From Cohnella fermenti (GTDB lineage Bacteria > Bacillota > Bacilli > Paenibacillales > Paenibacillaceae): a stretch of 55,427 nt of DNA. Positions 17,801-23,370 of this stretch are shown in pieces; within the stretch, counting starts at the first letter, position 1, and every line of letters starts with the position of its first letter. The notes beneath the pieces were generated by a model that saw nothing but the letters and a program-made list of their open reading frames with translations, did no database searches and had not been told where the DNA came from. Location of the stretch: NCBI RefSeq assembly GCF_004801405.1, contig NZ_SSOB01000058.1, positions 1 to 55,427 of the forward strand, given 5' to 3'. The translations under genes and the position numbers were made by a program.

Positions 17801-17818
17801 TTTAACCTGCTGCCTTAA
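8885..17818 (+). CDS. Giant S-layer-anchored multidomain glycoside hydrolase (GH5-like + GH43 + GH43)
   Basis: Wall-bound enzyme for furanose-containing plant polysaccharide. The TTG at 8885 is ten bases after AGAGGAGG; an in-frame ATG at 8861 lacks a good ribosome site. Residues counted from 8861: signal peptide to about 45; concanavalin-like domain 58-246; chitobiase-C-like 250-327; concanavalin-like 330-512 and 518-688; GH5-like barrel about 696-1010 (NEP acid/base E849, likely nucleophile E924); PA14 1026-1145; Big_2 1149-1229; GH43 about 1234-1543 (D1250, D1361, E1424); CBM6-like 1553-1678; Big_2 1688-1779; GH43-C-like 1790-1984; Big_2 1986-2061; concanavalin-like 2067-2245; second GH43 about 2250-2554 (D2265, D2372, E2436); Big_2 2572-2660; Pro/Gly linker; SLH repeats from about 2803, 2863 and 2930. 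Both GH43 triads are intact. Arabinan, arabinoxylan or galactofuranoside are the likely substrates; exact specificity is inference. Confidence 0.92.
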   Translation: MRNSAAGRKKIGRKAWAFILCVSMLCSFMSPAMTSAEEVAVTAVAPLKAFHEDFNGGNSVSWTTYHGTSAEDGRGIWSVNAAKQYSIKGSPGAKTVADNTYFQDLVYEADLTVGGANSDSTGLLFRVNNLSDNVADGYTGYYAALTVDKKVTLGRVTGNGDVWKELVAPTPVRWNRGHVKVIAVGNHIRMYLNDMDTPVIDYVDNDGQQITEGGQIGLRTWWGTTTIDNIVVREYSEQQTAAPEFSVAPGNYAQSQAIALTSAAPGAVIRYTVDGSQPNSGSPVYVAPIAVTDATIVRAYAENSGEMVSDTVEAFYSISRTEAEWTDDFADGNADGWTTYTGIQTGVWTVTDGRYEVQNGRGDKAMLAVAPENFIVEAAINPYASGQASGFALRVSDPGNGADKMSGYFVGISPIGTLEVGKMNSAGNGGAGQWTSIANQTAAVYPNTDNQLKVAGLGSTYYVFLNGKLEYQFTDADYQTGAIGLRAWNDNNKVSYDNVKITSLTNKAEDFTASFDDGTAPGWTTYGGTWSAADGNYKVSKGAGYKAVADGTQYSNLTFETDIAISNGSSDFNAGVLFRVSDPTVGTDNLKGYYAGINVDGHVAVGKFNNNWTGLASIPYPINQNQVYRLKVVAEGKNIDVYVDGEHVVSVADRSYSEGAIGLRTFNVNAVYDNIRVTDSGQVVQPTYDWSWVQGAVFVPTNAVNQIEQWRSYDHDINDRELSYAKTYGINFVRVFMHNLLWENDKDHFIANMNDFLALAAKYDIKVELVFFDDCWDDYPVWGDQLAPRYGAHNSRWVEAPGDAVKADYAANREKLKEYVQGVVQAFGSNDAVVLWNIYNEPSNGESGLMDTVTKQIMNDARIWVKETGSTIPVSSTGGQFSGGPFSDFITYHPYEATYPTYPDQFGPNSEVLADEVMNRLTQTVPGVVENFGDKGLGFVMWELGIGRDNTRFPWGSDVNPLTEEPTVPFHGVVYPDGHPWDVNDIRALVGDAYDTLPIFNVQYFKDTSFSQLAKKSITPRIDFDLGDERGTGSPDPTAGIGEDNFSVRWNGTIQPAATGDYTIFADSDNIARVWIGGTEVIDKESNVREEVSGTISLTGGDKLAVTVEYVHATGAASLHLSWSGPGMAKQVMLPVFTAIPVDSVTVTPSEVSVKVGETKPLIASFVPANASNQQATWTSSKPGVAVVSADGVVKGLAVGTATITITTADGGKTATAEVTVTEGTTFTNPIVPVSSSAGSADPSIVFKDGYYYYVKSVNDTSLAVAKAKRLEDIGSAPRVTVYTPPTGSTYSKELWAPELQYINGKWYIYFAADNGSNANHRMYVLEGNSQDPQGTYTFKGKLSDSTNKWAIDGTVLQADNNSLYFVWSGWPGDVDGRQNLYIAPMSNPWTISGERVLISTPTESWETNATPYVNEAPEVLKKDGKVFIVYSASGSWTDNYTLAMLTNTDGDYLNAASWTKSGPLFTKISTTFGPGHNTFVQSPDGTEDWLVYHATLKSGASWGNRSVRAQKFAWNPDGTPNFGTPVAYNAAVEQPSGTPVVDRVKYEAEDAELHGNAAVITSENSSGGKVVGKLETADSDYVEFTVEAAHAGAYSLIVMAENGSADSAAAEQVVTVNGAASQSIFYPYFGLEHINPSSVDVMLTEGTNTIRFTKAANTARLDYIVLDRIVADPANNLPVESLTLDKTTINLPIGTSAMLTSSLKPIMVSDQTVNVQSSNPAVAAVTKVGTDSATGTAMFKVTALQPGTAQIQVVSAANGSVMADSFVKVVPAQQEPDLSLYDVDSFDTPALNSTWSIFQELSSNWSLTKNSGFMTIRTTATDIYEGNNSLNNVFLRDVPASGDFEIVAKFTAPVTLNHQQAGILVWQNADNFVKLSHVWANGKVLETAYEINAKYQKPGNFVKHPGGDTHILKIKKIGNVYTTYYWDGYEWIQASDPVTASLGSIKVGFFASNIVASDSPIDATFDYFAIREIAGGVDVSPKTATLQVGETVQLENSGSSGSAVAWTSANPSIATVSGTGLVEARAPGRAVIQAVSSGGDFSSQAVVTVSGGVAPGELLYSEEFAGGDLGDWATYGGVWSVRDGAYAATSGNGNKAMLETEQFTDFVLEADVKIVSGTEAGLVFRASDPDVGPDALEGYYIGINAATKSAVLGTFANGKWSEIATKNLPISVNVWYPIKVVASGNHIQVYINDNPLNEKPYPKFDLAEPSHASTGLIGLRTVNAAAQFDNVKIISYEETITGATYNNLNLLGGIADPHVMYYEGVYYLYGTDTAKSSTDMQVGIKVYTSTDLVNWTERGYALSNEDSWGSKQFWAPEVIERDGTFYMYYAVEEHLAVASSDSPLGPFKQEVQAPLHPDTKEIDAHIFTDDDGRSYMYFVRFNNNNHILVAEMNEDMKSIKEDTIQFVFAPTQEWENSQKEPVASINEGPFVIKHNGTYYMTYSGNHFQSPDYGVGYATAPTPTGPWTKYEFNPIMKSNELVPGAGHHSLIQSPDGTELFMVYHTHYAVGQTEPRKLAIDRVQFVPQENGPDLMEVWGPTMTPQLMPSADGGGGDGGEGEGDFVNVDSLVLSGQGGATTIATKGGTLQLTADALPSNATNQSVTWSIENGTSLATITAGGLLTAVADGTVTVKAVSVSNPSVSSTIAIAISGQAQADPGSGSGPGTPPVTTPGTETPAEKPDEKPDGSGELAVSIVDTSKLPAEARAIARGNPVYEVTFSVDGRPVPDFGGQSRKVSLDYSLKSNEKPNQVVVYWIGDDGKPVLIKNAKYDAATRTVQFNAAQAGMYVAVSNAVAFTDLAKAAWAQSSIEALAARGIVSGVGGDKFSPDSKVTRAQFITMLMNAFDFAASGEASSFGDVKEGSWYYQAVALAQQLGIVKGKPDGSFGVDDEITREEMAVMAYRASQLARVDLGAAGGTQSQPFADRSDIAAYAADSVSAMQGAGIINGKGNDRFAPKDHASRAEAAKIIYSLFNLLP

Positions 17819-17836
17819 TTCCAGCCTTAATCCCAG

Positions 17837-17872
17837 CCGCCGCCTCCGTTCTCATCGGGGGTGGCGGTTTTT
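17837..17872 (+). terminator. Rho-independent terminator after the surface glycosidase
   Basis: CCGCCGCCTCC pairs with GGGGGTGGCGG around a short CTCAT-type loop, then a TTTTT run. It begins 18 bp after the stop codon. Confidence 0.8.
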
Positions 17873-17967
17873 GGCCGCATATAAGAATCTATAAGCTTTG
17901 GGGCAGCCCATTTAGAATCGTGCGGGAGGGGGACCGGGCATCTCGTCGGACTCGCCGGATAGAGGGA

Positions 17968-18174
17968 TTTATGTGAAATATCACATTCGAGCGTCGCGAT
18001 AACGGGCAGGTTGGACGATTCTATGTGAGAAATAGCCTATATAGAGAAAACTCCGGCTCCCGTTGCCGCATGTAGGCTAAAAATCACATAAAACGCCGAG
18101 AAAGCGGCTCATTCAAACCGATGAATGTGAAAAACCGCATAAAATCGCAAAAGAGCCGGCGGATCAGAGGGCAA
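17968..18174. repeat. 52-bp-phased dyad element, copy 2 (four dyads)
   Basis: Dyads centred near 17978, 18031, 18081 and 18132 (ATGTGAAATATCACAT, then degenerate forms, ending AATGTGAAAAACCGCAT), with the same mirrored flanks as copy 1 and the same GATAACGGGCAGGTTGG-type first spacer. The tail to 18174 matches the exon right of the intron at 114-144, and so defines the intact right end of the element. Confidence 0.8.
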
Positions 18175-18250
18175 AATGGGCTCACGGAGCGGGAGAGGAG
18201 CGGCGCGCTCAATGCCTAGAGATCAGCTAGCCATGCATCCGGTACGCGGC

Positions 18251-18397
18251 ACCGTCTCCCCCGCACCGTCTCCCCCCGCGCCGTCTCCCCCCGCGCCGTC
18301 TCCCCCGCGCCGTCTCCCCCGCGCCGTCTCCCCCGCGCCGTCTCCCCCGCGCCGTCTCCCCCGCGCCGTCTCCCCCCGCGCCGTCTCCCCCTCTGGG
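18251..18397. repeat. C-rich minisatellite, about ten copies of a 14-15 bp unit
   Basis: Ten consecutive copies of CCGTCTCCCCCGCG with small length changes in the C-run. Open frames through it code only Pro/Ser/Arg repeats without a ribosome site and are not genes. It lies between the dyad element and the ABC operon promoter. Confidence 0.9.
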
Positions 18398-18446
18398 GGC
18401 ATTAGGTCTCCTCTCCCGCTCGTTCAGGTAAACATAAGTCCGAATA

Positions 18447-18500
18447 GTATATAAAAGACCATTTGCGTGTAAATACAGCGCTCTTCCGAATCCGTAAAAT
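18447..18500 (+). promoter_or_regulatory. Activator-type promoter of the furanose ABC operon
   Basis: A 30-bp block at 18447-18476 begins GTATATAAAA and ends TAAATAC, the same length as the block at 8749-8778. TAAAAT at 18495-18500, eighteen bases after it, is the probable -10. No -35 is evident. Confidence 0.55.
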
Positions 18501-18549
18501 GAGAGATGACCAATAAAAACAGAGTGTTCATCCAGGAAGGAGTGGCCTA

Positions 18550-20085
18550 ATGAGGAGCGGAGACGTACTGCTGAAGATGGAAGAAGTGAGCAAAACCTTC
18601 CCGGGGGTGAAGGCGCTCAGCGACGTGAACTTTACCCTTCGCCAAGGCGAGGTCCACGCATTGATGGGCGAGAACGGCGCGGGGAAGTCGACCTTGATAA
18701 AAGTGTTGACCGGCGTTCATCCGATGGACCAAGGGAAGGTATATCTGAACGGAAGACCGATCGTCGCCAGATCGCCGCTGGAAGCCCAGCACCTTGGGAT
18801 CAGCACCGTCTATCAGGAGATTAACCTGTGCACGAATCTGTCGGTGGCGGAGAACCTGTATATCGGGCGCTTGCCCAGGCGAAGAGGGGCGATCGATTGG
18901 AAGAAGATGCATGCGGACAGCGAGCAATTGCTGAGGCGTTTGAATTTGAACCTGGATGTGAAGAAATCCCTGTCCGATTATTCGGTAGCGATTCAGCAGA
19001 TGGTCGCCATTGCCAGAGCGGTGGACATGTCCAGCGGCGTGCTGATTCTGGACGAGCCGACGTCCAGCCTTGACGCCCAAGAGGTGCAGCAGTTGTTCGC
19101 GGTAATGCGCAAGCTTCGGGACGAAGGCATGGGAATCGTCTTCGTCACCCACTTCCTTGACCAGGTCTATGAGATTACCGATCGCATCACGATTCTGCGC
19201 AACGGGTCGCTGGTCGGCGAATACGAGACAAGCAAGCTGTCCAAGAGCAGCCTGGTCACCCATATGATCGGACGCGAGTGGAAGGAAGAGGACGAGCATC
19301 GCAAGACGGAATCGAGCTATACGCCGGAAGTGGTGATGGCGGCGAAGTCGCTGACCCGGGCGGGGTCGATCAAGCCGGTAAGCCTGAGCGTGAGGAAGGG
19401 CGAAGTCGTCGGGTTGGCGGGACTGTTAGGCTCCGGACGTTCGGAATTCGCCAATCTGATCTTCGGCATCGATCAAGCCGACAGCGGCGTCATGACGCTC
19501 GGGGCCGAGCAGTTCCAATCGATGAACCCGAAGAAGGCGATCCGCCAAGGGATCGGGTTCTGCCCGGAGGATCGCAAGATCGCCGGCATCGTAGGGGAAC
19601 TGACCATCCGCGAGAATATTGTTCTGGCCCTGCAGGCGAAGAAGGGGATCTTCAACTATATTCCGCTGAAGAAGCAGCAGGAGATCGCACAGAGGTTCAT
19701 CGACCTGCTGCGGATCAAGACGCCGAGCATGGAGCAGCGGATCGACAACCTGAGCGGCGGCAATCAGCAGAAGGTCATTCTGGCCCGGTGGCTGGCCACC
19801 GAGCCGAAGCTGCTTATTCTGGACGAGCCGACACGGGGAATCGACGTCGGTTCCAAGGGCGAGATTCGCCGGCTTATTCTCGACCTGGCGAAGTCGGGGC
19901 TCTCCATCCTTATTATCTCGTCCGAGCTTCAGGAGATGATTGAATGCGCGGACCGGATCGTCGTGCTTCGCGACCGGATGCAGGTGGGCGAGATCAGCGG
20001 CGGCGACATGAATGAAGCAAGCATTATGAAGATGATTGCAGAGGGAGGCGGAACCAGTGAGCAATACCCGCAGACGGGCAGCTAA
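18550..20085 (+). CDS. Sugar ABC importer, double ATP-binding subunit (YtfR-like)
   Basis: 511-aa ATPase of a ribose/galactose-class importer, with two ATP-binding cassettes in one chain. The first has Walker A GENGAGKST near residue 40 and Walker B LILDEPTSSLD. The second has the degenerate GSGRSEF P-loop normal for this family, signature LSGGNQQKVILARWL and Walker B LLILDEPTRGID. AAGGAG precedes the ATG. It heads ytfR-ytfT-yjfF-type genes, with ytfT overlapping its end by 29 bp. The galactofuranose/arabinofuranose assignment rests on the YtfQ-like binding protein downstream. Confidence 0.9.
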   Translation: MRSGDVLLKMEEVSKTFPGVKALSDVNFTLRQGEVHALMGENGAGKSTLIKVLTGVHPMDQGKVYLNGRPIVARSPLEAQHLGISTVYQEINLCTNLSVAENLYIGRLPRRRGAIDWKKMHADSEQLLRRLNLNLDVKKSLSDYSVAIQQMVAIARAVDMSSGVLILDEPTSSLDAQEVQQLFAVMRKLRDEGMGIVFVTHFLDQVYEITDRITILRNGSLVGEYETSKLSKSSLVTHMIGREWKEEDEHRKTESSYTPEVVMAAKSLTRAGSIKPVSLSVRKGEVVGLAGLLGSGRSEFANLIFGIDQADSGVMTLGAEQFQSMNPKKAIRQGIGFCPEDRKIAGIVGELTIRENIVLALQAKKGIFNYIPLKKQQEIAQRFIDLLRIKTPSMEQRIDNLSGGNQQKVILARWLATEPKLLILDEPTRGIDVGSKGEIRRLILDLAKSGLSILIISSELQEMIECADRIVVLRDRMQVGEISGGDMNEASIMKMIAEGGGTSEQYPQTGS

Positions 20086-21067
20086 CATCATGCATACGAA
20101 GATCATCTGGCCCCTTACCGCCTTGGCCGCGATCCTGCTGTTTAATTTGTTTTTTGTCCCGGGATTCTTCCATATGGAGATCAAGGACGGTCATCTGTTC
20201 GGCAGCTTGATCGATATTCTGAACCGTGCGGCGCCGATTATGGTCATCGCCATCGGGATGACGCTGGTCATTGCGAAGGAAGGAATCGACATCTCGGTAG
20301 GCTCCGTGCTGGCTATCGCAGGGGCGGTCGCAATCTCCCTGATCGGCGTTGTGCCGCTGTGGATGGCAATCGGCGCCGCTCTGATCGTCGGCGCTCTGTG
20401 CGGCCTCTGGAACGGCGTGCTGATTGCTTACCTGGGCATACAGCCGATGGTCGGGACGCTGATCCTGATGACCGTCGGACGGGGCATTGCCCAGCTCATT
20501 ACGGAAGGCAAAGTGTTGACGACGGACAGCAAGTCTTACGGATTTATCGGCAAGGGGTTCTTCCTCGGGCTTCCCTTCTCGATCTTTATCGCGGCGTTCG
20601 TGTTCCTTCTCGTACTGTATCTGAAGAAGCGCACAGCGCTCGGCCTGTTCCTGGAAGCGACGGGGACCAACAAGGTGTCCAGCGAATATGCGGGGGTGGA
20701 GCCTCGGAAAATTTACCTGTTCGTCTATATCGTATGCGGGCTGTGTGCTGCGATTGCGGGACTGCTCGTGAGCTCGAACATCAGCAGCGCCGACGCGAAT
20801 AACGCCGGCTTGTGGATCGAGCTGGATGCGATTCTGGCCGTTGTTATCGGCGGAACGTCGATGCGCGGCGGACGGTTCTTCCTGGCAGGCACCGTAATCG
20901 GCGCGCTGTTCATTCAATCCCTGACCACAACGATTTATTCCATGGGCGTGCCGCCCGAGAGAATCATGGTGGTCAAAGCGATTGTCGTTATCATCGTAAG
21001 CTTGATGCAATCCGATCGCTTCAGGCAGATGTTCCAGCAGAAGAGCAAGAAGGCGGTGATCGGATGA
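20057..21067 (+). CDS. Furanose ABC importer permease (YtfT-like)
   Basis: 336-aa membrane permease of the ribose/xylose-type (BPD_transp_2) family with about ten hydrophobic helices; the motif GMTLVIAKEGIDISVGSVLA is diagnostic. GTG at 20057 is chosen because GGAGG lies eight bases before it; the frame opens earlier at TTG 20036, but that codon is inside the ATPase gene and lacks a ribosome site. The stop overlaps the next start by ATGA, so all three transporter genes should be translated together. It forms the membrane channel with the YjfF-like subunit. Confidence 0.9.
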   Translation: MSNTRRRAANIMHTKIIWPLTALAAILLFNLFFVPGFFHMEIKDGHLFGSLIDILNRAAPIMVIAIGMTLVIAKEGIDISVGSVLAIAGAVAISLIGVVPLWMAIGAALIVGALCGLWNGVLIAYLGIQPMVGTLILMTVGRGIAQLITEGKVLTTDSKSYGFIGKGFFLGLPFSIFIAAFVFLLVLYLKKRTALGLFLEATGTNKVSSEYAGVEPRKIYLFVYIVCGLCAAIAGLLVSSNISSADANNAGLWIELDAILAVVIGGTSMRGGRFFLAGTVIGALFIQSLTTTIYSMGVPPERIMVVKAIVVIIVSLMQSDRFRQMFQQKSKKAVIG

Positions 21068-22125
21068 AGCTCGAACGGATGAGGCTGGGCCTCCGAATCA
21101 ACCAGAACAACATCATTATTTTCTCAACCTTGCTTCTGATCCTTCTGTTGTACGGAGCCGGTTCGGTGCTTTATACGGGCTTCTTCTCCTGGCAGGTGTT
21201 CTTTAATCTCTTCATCGACAACGCGTACCTGATTATCGTGGCCACCGGCCTTGCCTTCGTTATTATTACAGGCGGCATCGACCTGTCGGTCGCCTCCGTG
21301 GTGGCTTTTATCAGTGTCGTATCGGCCTCCTTGCTGCAGCAAGGAATGAACGCCTATGCCGTCATGGCGATCTGTCTGATCATCGGCATCTTGTTTGGCG
21401 CAGCGCAGGGCTACCTGATTCAACGCTTCGATCTGCACCCGTGGATTGTTACGCTGGCGGGGATGTTCCTGGCGCGGGGCGCGAGCTACTTCATCACCAC
21501 GCAGAGCATTGTCATCGAGAACCCGACGTACCTGTCGATATCGAAGTACAAAATCCATCTGGTCGGGTCGAACTTTATCTCGGTCAGCGTTATTATCGCC
21601 TTGGTCGTAGTCGCGCTGGCGGTCTACGCAGCGAAGTATACCGAGTTCGGCAGAGCGGTGTTCGCCGTCGGCGGAAGCGAGAAGTCCTCGGTTCTGATGG
21701 GTCTTCCCGTTCCCCGCATTACGGTGCTGGTCTATACGATCAGCGGCTTCTGCTCGGCGCTTGGCGGGATTGTGTTCACGTTCTACATGCTGTCGGGCTA
21801 CAACCTGCACCTGATGGGAATGGAGATGGATGCGATTGCGGCCTGCGTCATCGGCGGCATCCTGCTGACAGGCGGCTTCGGCTACCTGGTCGGCCCTCTG
21901 CTTGGCGTGATCTGCTCCGGGATCATTCAGACGATCGTCATGTTCCAAGGAACGCTCAGCTCCTGGTGGACGAAGATCGCGGTCGGCTTCCTGCTGTTCC
22001 TGTTCATTCTGCTGCAGCGAGTAATCGTTATCCGCAGGCAGAGACGACGGGTGATCAACCATGGAAGCACGATGACGCCTCCGCAATTGCAGCCGTTAAC
22101 GAATGCTGAATATAGCAAATTATAA
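21064..22125 (+). CDS. Furanose ABC importer permease (YjfF-like)
   Basis: 353-aa second permease of the importer, starting at the ATG that overlaps the stop of the YtfT-like gene. Helices from about residue 18 onward; the family motif GLAFVIITGGIDLSVASVVA lies near residue 60, and a second conserved stretch, IGGILLTGGFGYLVG, near residue 265. Having two different permeases matches the E. coli ytfQRT-yjfF system rather than the single-permease ribose type. The last residues are hydrophilic. The binding-protein gene follows after 85 bp and has its own promoter signal. Confidence 0.9.
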   Translation: MKLERMRLGLRINQNNIIIFSTLLLILLLYGAGSVLYTGFFSWQVFFNLFIDNAYLIIVATGLAFVIITGGIDLSVASVVAFISVVSASLLQQGMNAYAVMAICLIIGILFGAAQGYLIQRFDLHPWIVTLAGMFLARGASYFITTQSIVIENPTYLSISKYKIHLVGSNFISVSVIIALVVVALAVYAAKYTEFGRAVFAVGGSEKSSVLMGLPVPRITVLVYTISGFCSALGGIVFTFYMLSGYNLHLMGMEMDAIAACVIGGILLTGGFGYLVGPLLGVICSGIIQTIVMFQGTLSSWWTKIAVGFLLFLFILLQRVIVIRRQRRRVINHGSTMTPPQLQPLTNAEYSKL

Positions 22126-22166
22126 CGTTATTTTCTAAATACAATCGATTTATAAAACTTTATATT
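22113..22166 (+). promoter_or_regulatory. Promoter of the furanose-binding lipoprotein gene
   Basis: TTCTAAATAC ends at 22142 and TATATT (22161-22166) follows after 18 bases, the same geometry as the two upstream promoters. The left half of the 30-bp block is only weakly conserved here. This would let the binding protein be made in excess over the permease. Confidence 0.45.
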
Positions 22167-22210
22167 GGGAATGCAAGCAAAACATAGAATTCAAAGGGAG
22201 GAACAAACAA

Positions 22211-23263
22211 GTGTTTAAATTCAAAAAGAGCTCTTACGTAATGACAACCGTGCTGGCGGCGGGGCTGCTGTTATCCGCATGCGGCAGCAACAACGGCGGC
22301 AGCGGCGGCGCAAGCAGCTCGCCGGCGAACACGGGCACGAACACGGAGAGCGCGGCTCCGGCAAGCTCGCCGGCAGCGGACAAGAAGATCGTGCTCGGCT
22401 TCTCGCAGATCGGTGCGGAGAGCGGCTGGCGCGATGCGGAGACCCAATCGATCAAGGATACGTTCGGCAACGATCCGCAATTCGAGCTGAAGTTCTCCGA
22501 TGCGCAGCAGAAGCAAGAGAACCAAATCAAGGCCATTCGAACCTTTATCTCCCAGAAGGTAGATGCCATCGCCCTCGCTCCGGTCGTGGAATCCGGATGG
22601 GAGACGGTGCTGGAAGAAGCGAAGGCGGCCAACATTCCGGTCTTCCTGCTTGACCGTACGGTCAAGGTAAGCGACGAGTCCCTGTACACGTCGTTCATCG
22701 GCTCCGACTTCATTCTCGAAGGCCAGAATGCCGCCAAGACGATGATCGATCAGCTTGGCGCCGACAAGCAGGTCAACATCGTCGAGCTTCAAGGCACGGT
22801 TGGCGCAAGCGCCGCGAACGACCGCCAGAAGGGCTTCCAGGAGATTGTTGACGCCAACCCCAACTATAAAATCATCAAGTCGCAATCCGGCGACTTCACG
22901 CGCGCCAAGGGCAAGGAAGTGATGGAAGCGTTCCTGAAGTCCGACGGCAAAAACATTCAAGCCGTGTATGCCCACAACGACGACATGGCTCTCGGCGCCA
23001 TCCAGGCCATTGAAGAATATGGCTTGAAGCCGGGCACCGACATCTTCGTCGTATCGGTAGACGGCATCAAGGCGGCCTTCGAAGCGATCCGCGACGGCAA
23101 GCTGAACGTAACGGTGGAATGCAACCCGCTTCTCGGGCCGCAATTGAAGCAAGCCATCCTGGACTACCAGGCCGGCCAAACGCTGGAGAAGTGGATCAAG
23201 TCGGACGAAGACGTGTACTTCGGCCAGAAGGCCATCGACGCCTTGCCGAACCGTTTGTACTAA
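22211..23263 (+). CDS. Galactofuranose-type sugar-binding lipoprotein (YtfQ-like)
   Basis: 350-aa solute-binding lipoprotein. GTG at 22211 follows GGGAGG; the lipobox LSAC lies near residue 24, followed by a Gly/Ser/Ala linker. The mature part closely follows E. coli YtfQ, which prefers the furanose ring of galactose: GFSQIGAESGWR, QQKQENQIKAIR, GDFTRAKGKEVMEAF and YAHNDDMALGAI are conserved in order. It would hand sugar to the YtfT/YjfF-like channel. Related furanoses such as L-arabinofuranose are possible, given the GH43 enzyme next door. A terminator follows directly. Confidence 0.88.
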   Translation: MFKFKKSSYVMTTVLAAGLLLSACGSNNGGSGGASSSPANTGTNTESAAPASSPAADKKIVLGFSQIGAESGWRDAETQSIKDTFGNDPQFELKFSDAQQKQENQIKAIRTFISQKVDAIALAPVVESGWETVLEEAKAANIPVFLLDRTVKVSDESLYTSFIGSDFILEGQNAAKTMIDQLGADKQVNIVELQGTVGASAANDRQKGFQEIVDANPNYKIIKSQSGDFTRAKGKEVMEAFLKSDGKNIQAVYAHNDDMALGAIQAIEEYGLKPGTDIFVVSVDGIKAAFEAIRDGKLNVTVECNPLLGPQLKQAILDYQAGQTLEKWIKSDEDVYFGQKAIDALPNRLY

Positions 23264-23279
23264 GGGCTAAAACGATAGA

Positions 23280-23308
23280 TTGCAAAGGGGCTCCCGCCTC
23301 TTTGCAAT
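23280..23308 (+). terminator. Rho-independent terminator after the binding-protein gene
   Basis: TTGCAAAGGGG and CCTCTTTGCAA pair around a short loop, then TTTGTT. It separates the transporter from the two-component operon. Confidence 0.7.
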
Positions 23309-23370
23309 TTGTTATGTTCCGCGGCTGGCAGCCGAAGTATACTGATAGAAACATAGAAATAGGTGAGAAT

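Noticed and set aside
18176..18454. + strand frame coding Pro/Ser/Arg repeats
   Set aside because: Simple translation of the C-rich minisatellite, with no ribosome site.
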